Of a stretch of 64,000 nt of DNA, positions 26,494 to 38,260 are shown in pieces. The notes beneath the pieces are model-generated. The model saw only the letters and a program-made list of their open reading frames with translations. It made no database searches and was not told the DNA's origin. The position numbers were made by a program, and so were the translations under genes. The stretch spans positions 420,916 to 484,915 of the forward strand of contig NZ_QEHM01000003.1 in the NCBI RefSeq assembly GCF_003116585.1, read 5' to 3'. Each line of letters opens with the position of its first letter. Positions within the stretch are counted from its first letter, which is position 1. The DNA comes from Albibacillus kandeliae (GTDB lineage Bacteria > Pseudomonadota > Alphaproteobacteria > Rhodobacterales > Rhodobacteraceae).

Positions 26494-27386
26494 GTACCAC
26501 GATGACGTCCCCCCGGATCGAATGCGTGCACCAGGCCGGTGCGCAACTTGGCGAAACCCCCGTCTGGGACAGCCGGCTCGGCGTGCTTTGGTGGATCGAC
26601 ATCGAACGCCCGACGCTCTGGCAGCTTGATCCCGCGACCGGCAGGACACGCGGGCTGGCGCAGCCCGGGACCTACCTCGGCAGCCTTGCCCTCACCCGCT
26701 CGCGCCGGCACCTCGTCGCGCGCGACCTCGACCTGCTGTTCCTCGACCCCGAGACAGGAGAGGCCGAGCTCTTTGCCACCACCCCGGACGAGACCATGCC
26801 CGACACCCGCCTGAACGACGGGCGCGTCGATGCGCAGGGCAAGCTGTGGATCGGGACGATGGACAACGGCCTGAGCGAGGGCAAGGGCGGCCTCTACCGC
26901 GTCGATCCCGATGGCCGCATGACCCGGATGTTCGGCGACGTCATCGTCTCGAACGGCATCGCCTTCGACCCGGGCGGGCGGCACATGTATTTCACCGACA
27001 CCCGCCGCTACATCACCTACCGCCTGACGCTGGACGCCTCGGGCGAGGTGGTGACCGACCGTGAGGTCTTCGCCGATTACAGCGCGACCGGCACCCGCCC
27101 CGATGGCGCCTGCATCGACGCCGACGGCTGCCTCTGGCAGGCCTTCTTCGGTGGCGGCAAGGTGGTGCGCTATGCACCCGACGGGCGCATCGACCGCGAG
27201 ATCGCGCTGCCGGTCACCAACCCCACCTGCCTCTGCTTTGGCGGCAGCGACCTGCGGACGCTCTACGTGACCTCCGCGAACAAGTTTCTTTCCCCCGATC
27301 AGCTGGCCGCCGAGCCGCTGGCCGGGGCGGTCCTGGCCATCGACGGCGTCGGCCAGGGTGTTCCCGAACAGCTTTTTGACGCCTGA
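26490..27386 (+). CDS. SMP-30/gluconolactonase-family lactonase
   Basis: 298-residue six-bladed propeller of the SMP-30/regucalcin family: LGETPVWD with the metal-binding Glu, LNDGRVDAQGKLWIGTMD, VSNGIAFDPGG and PDGACIDADGCLWQ with the conserved Asp. These metalloenzymes open sugar-acid lactones. It overlaps quiC by ATGA and is therefore made with it; a quinate- or shikimate-derived lactone is a possible substrate, not shown. Confidence 0.88.
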   Translation: MSTTMTSPRIECVHQAGAQLGETPVWDSRLGVLWWIDIERPTLWQLDPATGRTRGLAQPGTYLGSLALTRSRRHLVARDLDLLFLDPETGEAELFATTPDETMPDTRLNDGRVDAQGKLWIGTMDNGLSEGKGGLYRVDPDGRMTRMFGDVIVSNGIAFDPGGRHMYFTDTRRYITYRLTLDASGEVVTDREVFADYSATGTRPDGACIDADGCLWQAFFGGGKVVRYAPDGRIDREIALPVTNPTCLCFGGSDLRTLYVTSANKFLSPDQLAAEPLAGAVLAIDGVGQGVPEQLFDA

Positions 27387-27407
27387 CAGGATCATGGGAG
27401 GTCCCTG

Positions 27408-28391
27408 ATGAACTTTGCCTACATTCGAACCGCCGCGCTCTCCGCCGCCACCGTCCTCGGACTGGCCGCGGGCGCCGTGGCGCAGGACAAGATCGAACTG
27501 ATCTTCTCCGACGTGAACCCCGCCGACGTGCCGCGCTCCAAGGCGATGACCGACATCTTCGCCAAGGAGATCGGCGACGATTTCGACTTCAAACCCTACT
27601 TCGGCGCCACCCTGATGAAGCAGGGCACCGAACTGGTCGGCCTGCAGCGCGGCAACATCCAGATGGCCGGCCTGCCGCCCTCGGACCTCGCCCAGCAGGC
27701 CCCCGAGTTCGACATCCTCGGCGCCGCCTACGTGGTGCGTGACCAGAAGCACCTCAAGGCGATCTTCGCCAGCGGGGTCGGCGAGCAGCTGAAGCAGATC
27801 GCCCGCGACAAGCTGAAGGTCGAGATCCTCGGCACCTTCTACTACGGCACCCGGCAGGTGAACCTGCGCGGCGACAAGGAGATCAAGACCCCCGAGGACA
27901 TGAGCGGCGTCAAGCTGCGGATGCCGGGCGGCGAGAGCTGGCAGTTCCTCGGCAAGTCGCTGGGCGCCAACCCCGTGCCGATCCCCTACACCGAGCTCTA
28001 CACCGCGCTGCAATCGGGCGTCGTCGACGGTCAGGACAACCCGCTGCCGAACGACAAGGCGATGAAGTTCTACGAGGTGACCGACCAGATCGTCATGACC
28101 AGCCACAACGTGGGCTTCGGCATGCTGCTGATCTCCTCGATGGCCTGGAACGAGCTGTCGCCCGAGCAGCAGGCCAAGCTGCAGGCCGCCGCCGACAAGG
28201 CAACCGAGTGGTCCGACCAGCAGTACCTCGATCAGGAAGCCGAGCTGATCACCTTCTTCGAGGGCGAGGGGCTCAAGGTCTACACCCCGGACGTCAAGGC
28301 GTTCCAGGAGCACGCCCAGAAGCTCTACCTCGAGTCCTCTCTCTCTGAATCCTGGCCCGAGGGGATGCTGGACGCGATCAACAAGCTCTGA
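27408..28391 (+). CDS. dctP: TRAP transporter substrate-binding protein, DctP family (copy 3)
   Basis: 327-residue periplasmic binding protein with a signal peptide ending at GAVAQ. It shares the family core (FGATLMKQGTELVGLQRGN, KLRMPGGESWQFLG, QSGVVDGQDNPLPNDKAMKFYEVTDQI) but is clearly more diverged than copies 1 and 2, so it is an older duplicate with perhaps a different ligand. It closes the operon; a strong hairpin follows. Confidence 0.93.
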   Translation: MNFAYIRTAALSAATVLGLAAGAVAQDKIELIFSDVNPADVPRSKAMTDIFAKEIGDDFDFKPYFGATLMKQGTELVGLQRGNIQMAGLPPSDLAQQAPEFDILGAAYVVRDQKHLKAIFASGVGEQLKQIARDKLKVEILGTFYYGTRQVNLRGDKEIKTPEDMSGVKLRMPGGESWQFLGKSLGANPVPIPYTELYTALQSGVVDGQDNPLPNDKAMKFYEVTDQIVMTSHNVGFGMLLISSMAWNELSPEQQAKLQAAADKATEWSDQQYLDQEAELITFFEGEGLKVYTPDVKAFQEHAQKLYLESSLSESWPEGMLDAINKL

Positions 28392-28417
28392 TCCCTATCG
28401 CATCAGATCAGTCAAAG

Positions 28418-28443
28418 GCGGCCGGCTCCAGCGAGCCGGCCGC
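28418..28443 (+). terminator. Terminator hairpin after the TRAP/quiC operon
   Basis: GCGGCCGGCTC / GAGCCGGCCGC, an 11-bp stem with a 4-nt loop, 26 bp past the dctP3 stop. Only a short GTTT follows. It sits between convergent genes and may serve both. Confidence 0.7.
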
Positions 28444-28458
28444 AGTCGTTTGCGGCCT

Positions 28459-29379
28459 TCAGCCCGGGAGCGCCGACACCGCGCTCCCGCGGACCGAGAC
28501 GGCCCCCTGCAGGGATTCCGCCAGCTGGCGCAGCTTGTCGCCCAGCGGGCTCGACTGCCGCCAGACCATGCCGATGCGCCGCTTGGGGCGCGGTTCGGGA
28601 AGGCGCGCCACCGATACCTCGGCAGAGCCCGACTCGATCGGCACCGCCATTTCGGGGATCAGCGTGACCCCGATCCCCGCCCCCACCATCTGAACCAGCG
28701 TCGACAGCGAACTGCCCTCCATCAGGTTCTTGGGCGGTGCCGGGGACAGGTTGCAGAACGAGATCGCCTGATCGCGGAAACAGTGCCCTTCCTCCAGCAA
28801 CAGCAGCCGCATCTCGCGCAGCGCCTCGGGTCGGGGCACCGGCTTGGCCGCATCGGCGAGCGGACGCACCAGCACGAACTCCTCGTCGAACAGCGGCACC
28901 TCCACCAGCGACGGCTCTGACATCGGCAGGGCAACCACCGCCACGTCCAGCCGCCCGTCGATCAGGTCGCGGATCAGCGTCTGTGTCACCGTCTCGCGCG
29001 GGCGAATGTCGAGGTCCGGGTAGCTCTGCGCCATCAGCTTGATCAATTCCGGCAGCAGGTAGGGCGCGACGGTCGGGATGATCCCCAGCCGCAGCGGCCC
29101 CGCCAGCGGGCCCTTGGCGCTGCGCGTCAGGTCCTCGAGTTCATCCACCGCCCGCAGAATGTCGCGGGCCCGCCGCACCAGCTCCTCGCCCAATCCGCTA
29201 AGCCTGACCTCGCGCGCCCCGCGCTCGATCAGCGGCGCCCCGAACATCGCTTCCAGCTCCTTCATCTGGACCGAAAGCGCCGGCTGCGAGATCGCGCAGG
29301 CCTCGGCTGCCCGTCCGAAATGTCGATGCCGCGCAAGCGCCTCGAAGTAGCGAAGCTGTTTCATGGTGATGTTTATCAT
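28459..29379 (-). CDS. oxyR: Hydrogen-peroxide sensor OxyR, LysR family
   Basis: 306 residues: LysR helix-turn-helix (about 6-65) and a periplasmic-binding-like sensor domain. Cys200 and Cys209 in GHCFRDQAISFC correspond to the redox pair of E. coli OxyR (Cys199/Cys208). Read divergently from katG with 183 bp between, the usual arrangement in which OxyR activates katG when oxidised. A start five codons later (MKQLRYF) is possible. Confidence 0.93.
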   Translation of the reverse strand: MINITMKQLRYFEALARHRHFGRAAEACAISQPALSVQMKELEAMFGAPLIERGAREVRLSGLGEELVRRARDILRAVDELEDLTRSAKGPLAGPLRLGIIPTVAPYLLPELIKLMAQSYPDLDIRPRETVTQTLIRDLIDGRLDVAVVALPMSEPSLVEVPLFDEEFVLVRPLADAAKPVPRPEALREMRLLLLEEGHCFRDQAISFCNLSPAPPKNLMEGSSLSTLVQMVGAGIGVTLIPEMAVPIESGSAEVSVARLPEPRPKRRIGMVWRQSSPLGDKLRQLAESLQGAVSVRGSAVSALPG

Positions 29380-31740
<2,361 letters not shown>

Positions 31741-31752
31741 TCGCCAGCTCCG

Positions 31753-31779
31753 CCTCCCCGCGCCAGCCGCGCGGGGAGG
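31753..31779 (+). terminator. katG terminator hairpin
   Basis: CCTCCCCGCG / CGCGGGGAGG, a 10-bp stem with a 7-nt loop, 13 bp past the katG stop and followed by TT. The remaining 31780-32011 shows no gene. Confidence 0.7.
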
Positions 31780-32011
31780 TTCCCCGCGTCAACGCACCCC
31801 CGTCCCCGTTCCGCGCTGCCTGCGCGCCACCGGCACGGCCTCTCCCCTAGAAACTCGATTGATCTGCGCCCCGGGCGGGTGGCCATACGCTCCACGGGGC
31901 GAATGGTGTAGCTGCACTTTCGCAGTCGGCAACTGACGAAGAAACGGCACCCGACAGCGCCCCCTAGGCGCTCCGAGAACGGCGATTTCCACGCAATGAC
32001 CGGAAAACGAA

Positions 32012-32033
32012 AAAGGCGCCCAAGGGCGCCTTT
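32012..32033 (-). terminator. Terminator of tRNA-Pro
   Basis: AAAGGCGCC / GGCGCCTTT, a 9-bp stem with a 4-nt loop just beyond the tRNA 3' end; on the minus strand it is followed by a T-tract. Nearly symmetric, so it may act both ways. Confidence 0.85.
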
Positions 32034-32039
32034 GTTCAT

Positions 32040-32116
32040 TGGTCGGAGTGAGAGGATTCGAACCTCCGGCCCCTGCCTCCCGAAGACAGTGCTCTACCAG
32101 GCTGAGCTACACTCCG
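32040..32116 (-). tRNA. tRNA-Pro (anticodon CGG)
   Basis: A 77-nt cloverleaf reads on the minus strand: acceptor CGGAGTG with CACTCCG, D-arm GCTCAGCCTGGTAGAGC, anticodon stem CTGTC/GGCAG around loop TTCGGGA, T-arm GGTTCGAATCC, encoded CCA. Anticodon CGG reads the Pro codon CCG. Complete and in core sequence. Confidence 0.95.
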
Positions 32117-32171
32117 ACCGTGACGGGCGCAGTACATGGAACCGCGACCTTTGGCAAGGGCCTCCGATCAA

Positions 32172-33137
32172 TCATCTCGCCATTCTCAGGAATCTCTGCG
32201 CCGTCCCCACGCGGGGCCCGCCGGAGCCGCCTGCCCGGGTCTTGGTGCGCAGCACCGGCTGGTTCTCCGATGCACCCCCACGCGCTTCGCGGAAGACGAT
32301 GTAGACCCCCGAGGCGATGATCAGGCCGACACCCAGAAAGGTCGCGAGATCAGGCAGTTCGTCGAACAGGAGCCAGCCGTAGAAGATGGCCCAGATCATC
32401 TGCGAATACTGCATCGGCGCCACCAGCGCCGCCTCGGCGCGCTTGTAGGCCTCGATCATCATCAGCAGCGCCGCAAAGGCGAGAACCGCGAGCCCCGCGT
32501 TCATGGCAAGGTGCACGCCCTCCATCGGGCGGTAGGACCACGGCAGCGTCAGCCCCATGATCGTGAAGGTCGCGATCCACGGATAGAGCAGCATGACCAC
32601 CGAGCGCTCCTCGCGCCCGATCTTGCGCACGATGGTCGCCACCAGCGCGGCGCAGACCGACGACAGCAGCGCCGCGGCATGGCCCAGCGTCAGGTCGGCG
32701 TTGCCCGGTTGCAGCACGATGACCACGCCGATCAGGCCCACCACGATGGCGATTCCGCGCCGCAGCCGCACCTTCTCGCCCAGCACCGGAATCGCGAAGA
32801 GGGTGATCAGGATCGGGGTCGCAAAGAGGATGGCGTAGGTATCCGCCAGCGGCAGGACCGAGAAGGCGTAGAAGCAGGTCGCGGTGGCGATCACCACGCC
32901 CACGGTGCGCACCGCCATCCACCAGGGGTGGACCGGTTTCAGCGTCCCGGGCTTGGGGTCGCGCATCATCATCAGCGTGCTCAGCGGGAACGAGAAGAGC
33001 GCGGTGAAGAACACCACCTGGAACGGCGAGTAGCCCCCGCCCAGCAGTTTCACCACGGTATCGTGGCCGGCGTAGACCGCAAAGGCGAGCAGCGCGAAGA
33101 GGATACCGCTGGTCTGGCTTTTCATGACTGAGTCCAT
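32172..33137 (-). CDS. EamA/DMT-superfamily permease
   Basis: 321 residues with about ten membrane helices in two EamA repeats (first repeat VYAGHDTVVKLLGGGYSPFQVVFF, second from LGHAAALLSSVCAALVATIV). Such proteins export amino acids, nucleotide-sugars or other metabolites; the substrate cannot be told. Start uncertain: ATG 33137 used, with 33125 and 33176 also possible, none with a clear ribosome site. A polar C-terminal tail of about 35 residues is extra. Confidence 0.85.
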   Translation of the reverse strand: MDSVMKSQTSGILFALLAFAVYAGHDTVVKLLGGGYSPFQVVFFTALFSFPLSTLMMMRDPKPGTLKPVHPWWMAVRTVGVVIATATCFYAFSVLPLADTYAILFATPILITLFAIPVLGEKVRLRRGIAIVVGLIGVVIVLQPGNADLTLGHAAALLSSVCAALVATIVRKIGREERSVVMLLYPWIATFTIMGLTLPWSYRPMEGVHLAMNAGLAVLAFAALLMMIEAYKRAEAALVAPMQYSQMIWAIFYGWLLFDELPDLATFLGVGLIIASGVYIVFREARGGASENQPVLRTKTRAGGSGGPRVGTAQRFLRMAR

Positions 33138-33392
33138 TGGTTTTTCGTCGTGATCCGGCGAGATCGCCCCTGCCATTCAACCCGCGCCCGGGAATGCTGC
33201 AAGCGTAACCTGCGCCACGACCCCACTTAACTGGCCCAAATCCGCCCGGTTTCCAGAATTCCCGCGCCGCTGCCCGGTTAGGCCCACGCGCCGAAATCCG
33301 CGGATCGGGGCCAAAGGGCGCGTTGCGGCCGGGCGCACAGCACCTATATCCAAGTCAGCCGCCCCTGCTGGCGGCACACCGGAGACAGGCTG

Positions 33393-34379
33393 ATGGGATA
33401 TTTCAAGACGGCCCTGCTGATGGCGGCGATGACCGCCCTGTTCATGGGTATCGGTTACCTGCTGGGCGGGACCGGAGGGATGCTGCTCGCGCTGATCGTG
33501 GCGGGCGGCATGAACGCCTACACCTGGTGGAACTCCGACCGCATGGTGCTGAGAATGCACAACGCGCGGTTCGTCGGGCCGCGCGACGAGCTTGGGCTGA
33601 ACGAACTCGTCGGCGGCCTCGCCCGGAACGCCGGATTGCCCGAGCCCAAGGTCTACCTGATCGACACGCCCCAGCCGAACGCCTTTGCCACCGGACGCAA
33701 CCCGCAGAATGCCGCCGTCGCGGTGACCACCGGGCTGTTGCAGCGCCTCTCGCGCGAAGAGCTGGCGGGCGTGATCGCGCACGAACTGGCGCACATCCGC
33801 AACCACGACACGGCGATCATGACCGTTACCGCCACCTTCGCCGGTGCCATCTCGATGCTGGCGAACTTTGCCCTCTTCTTCGGCGGCAGCCGCGAGCGGA
33901 TGGGCATGCTCGGCACGCTGGCGATGATGTTCCTCGCCCCGATGGCGGCCGCGCTGGTGCAGATGGCGATCAGCCGGACCCGCGAGTATGCCGCCGACAA
34001 GGCGGGGGCCGAGATCTGCGGACAGCCCCTCTGGCTGGCCTCGGCGCTGGAGCGCATCCAGAGCGCCGCCTCGCGCATCGACAACGACGCGGCCGAGGCC
34101 CACCCGGCCACCGCGCATATGTTCATCATCAACCCGCTGCACGCCCACAAGCGCGACAACCTCTTCGCGACCCACCCCGCGACCGAGAACCGGGTCGCCG
34201 CGCTGCGGGCCATGGCGGGCGAGATGGGGGCCTCGGCGCGCCCTGCCCCCTCGCCGCGCCCTGCGCCCGCCCAGAACGCCCCGCGCGACTGGCAGGGCGG
34301 GCCGGAGGCCGGCAGCAGCTCGATCCCCCGCGTATCGCGCGGCAAGGGTCGCTCCGGGTCCAAGGGGCCATGGCGCTGA
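33393..34379 (+). CDS. htpX: Protease HtpX homologue
   Basis: 328-residue inner-membrane zinc metalloprotease of family M48B used in membrane-protein quality control. Two N-terminal membrane helices, zinc site HELAH (about residues 130-134) with a downstream Glu in [12 protein letters not shown], two further helices between, and an extra Pro/Ala-rich C-terminal tail of about 50 residues. GGAGA lies upstream of ATG 33393. Ends 4 bp before the convergent DUF6525 gene. Confidence 0.93.
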   Translation: MGYFKTALLMAAMTALFMGIGYLLGGTGGMLLALIVAGGMNAYTWWNSDRMVLRMHNARFVGPRDELGLNELVGGLARNAGLPEPKVYLIDTPQPNAFATGRNPQNAAVAVTTGLLQRLSREELAGVIAHELAHIRNHDTAIMTVTATFAGAISMLANFALFFGGSRERMGMLGTLAMMFLAPMAAALVQMAISRTREYAADKAGAEICGQPLWLASALERIQSAASRIDNDAAEAHPATAHMFIINPLHAHKRDNLFATHPATENRVAALRAMAGEMGASARPAPSPRPAPAQNAPRDWQGGPEAGSSSIPRVSRGKGRSGSKGPWR

Positions 34380-34383
34380 GCCG

Positions 34384-34665
34384 TCACGGGGCGCTGGCCG
34401 GATGGCCGGGGCCCCAGACTGCCAGAGCATCCCGCGACAGCCGCCGCGCCTGCACCCGGTCCAGCGAGAGCCGCGCGCGCTGAACATCCCCGCCGGTTTC
34501 GGCCAGCACCCGCCGCCAGACCCTAAGCGCCGACTGGGCCGACCACGGCAGCGCGGCCTCCCGCAGCCAGCCCCTCAACTCAGCGGGCAGGCGGTCGAAC
34601 CCCTCCATCGGATCGCCAGGGCGGCGCCTGCGGCGCAGGCTGCTGTTGCCGCCATTGCGCCTCAT
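34384..34665 (-). CDS. DUF6525-family small protein
   Basis: 93 residues beginning [15 protein letters not shown], followed by [19 protein letters not shown] and a helical end. This matches my recollection of DUF6525, a small basic family common in Rhodobacterales of unknown role. The ATG overlaps the stop of the COG0523 GTPase gene (ATGA), so it is the second gene of that Zur-type operon and may take part in the zinc response. Confidence 0.75.
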   Translation of the reverse strand: MRRNGGNSSLRRRRRPGDPMEGFDRLPAELRGWLREAALPWSAQSALRVWRRVLAETGGDVQRARLSLDRVQARRLSRDALAVWGPGHPASAP

Positions 34666-35873
34666 GCCGCCTCCGCATCGCGCCAGACCGGGAAGGGATC
34701 GGGCAGCCCAGCCCAGTCCTCCGGTGCAAACACGTCTCCCCCCTCGACGAGACAGCCCTCCAGCGCCGCGATCAGCCCCTCGCGGTCCATGCCCGCCCCG
34801 ATAAAGACCAGCTCCTGCCGGCGGTCTCCGAAGGGCTCCTGCCAGTGCTGGCGCAGGTAGGCCACCGCCTGCGGATGGTCGGGCCAGCGCTCCTGCGGCA
34901 CCGTCGCCCACCAGCGCCCCATCGGGCGGACGCTGCTCAGCGCACCGGCCAGCGAGAACTCGGCCAGCCAATCCGGCCGGGTCGCGATCCAGAAGTGCCC
35001 CTTGGCCCGGATCACCCCCGGCAGGTCTCCGGTCAGCAGGGCGTGGATCTTCTCCGGCTGGAACGGGCGCCGCGCCCGGTAGACAAAGGACGAGACACCG
35101 TATTCCTCGGTCTCCGGCACATGGTCGGCAAAACCGTACAACTCCTTGGCCCAGAGCGGGTGCTCATGCGCTGTCTCGAAATCGAAGAGTCCGGTATCGA
35201 AGATGTCGTCGGGAGCGATCCTGCCAAAGTCGGTCTCGACGATACGCGCATCCGGGTTCAGCGCCGTGACGATCTTGCGCGCCGCGTCCACCCGCTCGGG
35301 GCCCGCCGCGCCGACCTTGTTCAGCACCACCACGTCCGAGAACTCGATCTGGTCCACCAGCAGGTCCACGAGGGTGCGCGCGTCCTGCTCGCCAAGGCTC
35401 TCGCCGCGATCGGCCAGAAAGTCGTGGCTCGAGTAGTCGGCGAGCAGGTTCACGGCGTCGACCACCGTGACCATCGTGTCCAGCCTCGCCACGTCCGACA
35501 AGCTCTGCCCCGACTCGTCGCGAAACTCGAATGTCGCCGCCACCGGCAAGGGTTCCGAGATCCCGGTGGATTCGATCAGCAGGTAGTCGAACCGCCCTTC
35601 CCCTGCGAGGCGGCGAACCTCGGTCAGCAGGTCATCGCGCAGGGTGCAACAGATGCACCCGTTGGTCATCTCGACCAGCTTTTCCTCGGTATGGCTCAGG
35701 TCCGCGCCGCCGTCCCGGACAAGGTCGGCATCGATGTTCACCTCGGACATGTCATTGACGATCACCGCCACCCGGCGGCCCTCGCGGTTATTCAGCACGG
35801 CGTTGAGCAGCGTGGTCTTACCGGCCCCGAGAAAGCCGGACAGGACGGTGACGGGCAGGCGGGAATCGGACAT
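34662..35873 (-). CDS. COG0523/CobW-family GTPase, putative zinc chaperone (ZigA type)
   Basis: 403 residues. G1 loop [12 protein letters not shown], the metal-binding CxCC in [20 protein letters not shown] and NKVG are all present, followed by the CobW C-terminal domain ([11 protein letters not shown]). COG0523 proteins hand metal ions to target proteins. A perfect 18-bp palindrome of Zur type 19 bp before the start points to zinc rather than cobalt. The downstream gene overlaps by 4 bp. Confidence 0.9.
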   Translation of the reverse strand: MSDSRLPVTVLSGFLGAGKTTLLNAVLNNREGRRVAVIVNDMSEVNIDADLVRDGGADLSHTEEKLVEMTNGCICCTLRDDLLTEVRRLAGEGRFDYLLIESTGISEPLPVAATFEFRDESGQSLSDVARLDTMVTVVDAVNLLADYSSHDFLADRGESLGEQDARTLVDLLVDQIEFSDVVVLNKVGAAGPERVDAARKIVTALNPDARIVETDFGRIAPDDIFDTGLFDFETAHEHPLWAKELYGFADHVPETEEYGVSSFVYRARRPFQPEKIHALLTGDLPGVIRAKGHFWIATRPDWLAEFSLAGALSSVRPMGRWWATVPQERWPDHPQAVAYLRQHWQEPFGDRRQELVFIGAGMDREGLIAALEGCLVEGGDVFAPEDWAGLPDPFPVWRDAEAA

Positions 35874-35891
35874 TGGGCATCTCTCGCATCA

Positions 35892-35909
35892 GTTATGTTA
35901 TAACATAAC
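35892..35909. promoter_or_regulatory. Zur-like operator
   Basis: GTTATGTTATAACATAAC, a perfect 18-bp palindrome, closely like alphaproteobacterial Zur boxes, placed 19 bp upstream of the COG0523 GTPase. Expected to hold the operon off when zinc is plentiful. Confidence 0.85.
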
Positions 35910-35969
35910 AATCATACGAGACGGCATGACGCAAGGGCCCGGCGCCCGGGAACGCCCATCAAAACGAAA

Positions 35970-35996
35970 AACGGCGGAGGCTTGGCCCCCGCCGTT
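35970..35996 (-). terminator. leuB terminator
   Basis: AACGGCGG / CCGCCGTT with inner pairing, followed on the minus strand by TTTTTCGTTTT, 24 bp past the leuB stop. A classical intrinsic terminator. Confidence 0.9.
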
Positions 35997-36019
35997 CGGA
36001 AATCAGCGATCGGAAGCGA

Positions 36020-37126
36020 TCAGAGCGTCGCGTCCAGCGCCGCGACAATCGCGTCGCCCATTTCGCTGGTCGACACCGGGCTCACGCCCTCGGCGCCCAG
36101 CAGGTCGGCCGTGCGCAGACCGTCGGCCAGCACCTTCTCGACGGCCTTCTCGAGGCGGTCCGCCTCGTCGCCCTTGTCGAAGCTGTAACGCAGCGCCATC
36201 GCGAAGGAGAGGATGCAGGCAATCGGGTTCGCCTTGCCCTGACCCGCGATATCCGGAGCCGAACCGTGCACCGGCTCGTAGAGCGCCTTGGGACGACCGT
36301 TTTCCATCGGCGCACCCAGCGAGGCAGAGGGCAGCATCCCCAGCGAGCCAGTCAGCATCGCGGCGAGGTCCGACAGCAGGTCGCCGAACAGGTTGTCGGT
36401 GACGATCACGTCGAACTGCTTGGGCCAGCGGGTCAACTGCATCGCACCGGCGTCGGCGTACATGTGGCTCAGCTCGACATCGCTGTACTCGGCCTGGTGC
36501 ACTTCGGTCACCACGTCGCGCCACAGGATGCCCGATTCCATCACGTTGGCCTTCTCCATCGAGCAGACCTTGTTGTTGCGCTTGCGGGCCAGTTCAAAGG
36601 CCGAGCGCGCCACGCGGGCGATCTCGCTCTCGGTGTAGCGCTGGGTGTTGATGCCCACGCGCTCGTTGCCTTCCTTGATGATCCCACGGGGCTCGCCAAA
36701 GTACACGCCCGAGGTCAGCTCGCGCACGATCATGATGTCCAGACCGGCCACCACGTCCTTCTTCAGCGAAGAGAAGTCCGACAGCGCGTCAAAGCACTGG
36801 GCCGGGCGCAGGTTGGCGTAGAGGTCCATTTCCTTGCGCAGGCGCAGCAGGCCACGCTCGGGCTTCACGCTGAAATCGAGGTTGTCGTACTTGGGGCCGC
36901 CCACGGCGCCCAGCAGGACGGCGTCGACTTCCTGAGCCTTGGCCATCGTGTCGTCGTGCAGCGGCGTGCCGTGCTTGTCGTAGGCGCAGCCGCCGACGAG
37001 GTCTTCGCTCACGTCGAAGACCAGCCCGCGCTTGTCACCGTACCAGCCGATGATCTTGCGGACCTCGGCCATGACCTCGGGGCCGATACCGTCGCCGGGA
37101 AGGATCAGAAGGGAAGGGTTGGACAT
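36020..37126 (-). CDS. leuB: 3-isopropylmalate dehydrogenase
   Basis: 368 residues; oxidative decarboxylation of 3-isopropylmalate in leucine synthesis. [13 protein letters not shown] at the start, [14 protein letters not shown], catalytic Tyr/Lys region and the NAD-site loop [19 protein letters not shown] are intact. It is 4 kb away from leuD and leuC and has its own terminator, so it is a separate transcription unit. Confidence 0.98.
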   Translation of the reverse strand: MSNPSLLILPGDGIGPEVMAEVRKIIGWYGDKRGLVFDVSEDLVGGCAYDKHGTPLHDDTMAKAQEVDAVLLGAVGGPKYDNLDFSVKPERGLLRLRKEMDLYANLRPAQCFDALSDFSSLKKDVVAGLDIMIVRELTSGVYFGEPRGIIKEGNERVGINTQRYTESEIARVARSAFELARKRNNKVCSMEKANVMESGILWRDVVTEVHQAEYSDVELSHMYADAGAMQLTRWPKQFDVIVTDNLFGDLLSDLAAMLTGSLGMLPSASLGAPMENGRPKALYEPVHGSAPDIAGQGKANPIACILSFAMALRYSFDKGDEADRLEKAVEKVLADGLRTADLLGAEGVSPVSTSEMGDAIVAALDATL

Positions 37127-37265
37127 GATGCAAGCGCTCCTCGAATGTTCCGCGCTGGCCTAGCGCGGAGTGGACGGAGGGTCAATGTGGATCGGCCAAT
37201 CGCGCTGGGTACAAGGCCCGCAAGCCGCTGATCCGGCGCCCTTAACGGCCTCTCAGGCGGCCATG

Positions 37266-38162
37266 TCACGCCTGCGACGCCTTCAGCCCCGCCGCCAGAA
37301 GGTCCCACACCCGGCGCACCCTCGGGGTGGACCGCATTGCCTCGTGCGCGGCCAGCCAGACTTCCAGCCCCGGAATGGTGATCCCGAGGTCCAGCTCCTC
37401 CACCGTCGGATCGGCCCGGCCGACACTCGCCTGCCCGAACCCGATCCCGCAGCCCGCCCGCAGCAGCTCCCAGCAGGCCGCGTGGTTGTCGCAGCGCACG
37501 GCAAAGGCATCGTGCGCCACGGTCCAGCCCAGCGCCCGCATGGTCCGCACGATCAGGTCGCTGGTCTCGAAGCCGATCAGGTCATGCTTGAACAGGTCCT
37601 CGGGACTCGTCGGGCGCCCGGCCCTGTCGAGATAGCTCTTGGCGGCAAAGGTGCCCATCCCCACGTCCGTCACGTGCCGCGCGACGATGTCCAGCTGTTC
37701 AGGCCGGTACATCCGCACCGCAATGTCCGCCTCCCGGAACAGCAGGTTCTCGGCCCGGTCCGTCGGGATCAGCACCAGGTCGATCCCCGGTTCGGCGGCC
37801 CGGATCCCGGCAAGGATCGGCGGCAGCACGTAATGCGAGATGAACACGCTCGCGGTGATCCGGACCGTGCCGCCTGGCGCCTGCGAGCGCCCGGCGGCGG
37901 CAAGGTTCAGCCGCTGCATCGCGTCCCGCATCTCCTGCGCCATCGGCAACAGGTCCGCCCCCGCCTCAGACAGGGAAAGCCCCCGCGCGTGCCGGTCGAA
38001 CAGGGCCGTCCCGAGGCTTTCCTCCAGCGTCCGGATCTGGCGGCCAAGGGTCGGCTGGCTCTGTCCCAGCAGCCGCGCCGCAGCAGAGAGCGAGCCGGTG
38101 TCGGCCACGGCCAGAAAGGCCTGAATCAGGGACCAGTCGGTTGAAGGGAGCGCGGCATCCAT
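37266..38162 (-). CDS. LysR-family transcriptional regulator
   Basis: 298 residues; helix-turn-helix near 15-60 (SLSAAARLLGQSQPTLGRQIRTLE) and a LysR substrate domain. It is divergent from the epimerase-like gene at 38261, with 98 bp between them that include ATTCACGAATGAAT (38161-38174), a likely T-N11-A type site. It probably controls that gene and itself. The inducer is unknown. Confidence 0.9.
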   Translation of the reverse strand: MDAALPSTDWSLIQAFLAVADTGSLSAAARLLGQSQPTLGRQIRTLEESLGTALFDRHARGLSLSEAGADLLPMAQEMRDAMQRLNLAAAGRSQAPGGTVRITASVFISHYVLPPILAGIRAAEPGIDLVLIPTDRAENLLFREADIAVRMYRPEQLDIVARHVTDVGMGTFAAKSYLDRAGRPTSPEDLFKHDLIGFETSDLIVRTMRALGWTVAHDAFAVRCDNHAACWELLRAGCGIGFGQASVGRADPTVEELDLGITIPGLEVWLAAHEAMRSTPRVRRVWDLLAAGLKASQA

Positions 38163-38260
38163 TCACGAATGAATACCACACCTCCGATTTCATGCAATTC
38201 TCTCGTTCGCCGTGAATGGATAGGTTCAGGTCATCCCAAGCAACCCAATGGAGGGCCAAG

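Noticed and set aside
20576-28313. Long minus-strand frames (about 580-700 codons each) opposite the dctP, quiC and SMP-30 genes
   Set aside because: Antisense shadows; repeated blocks in them only mirror the duplicated dctP genes.
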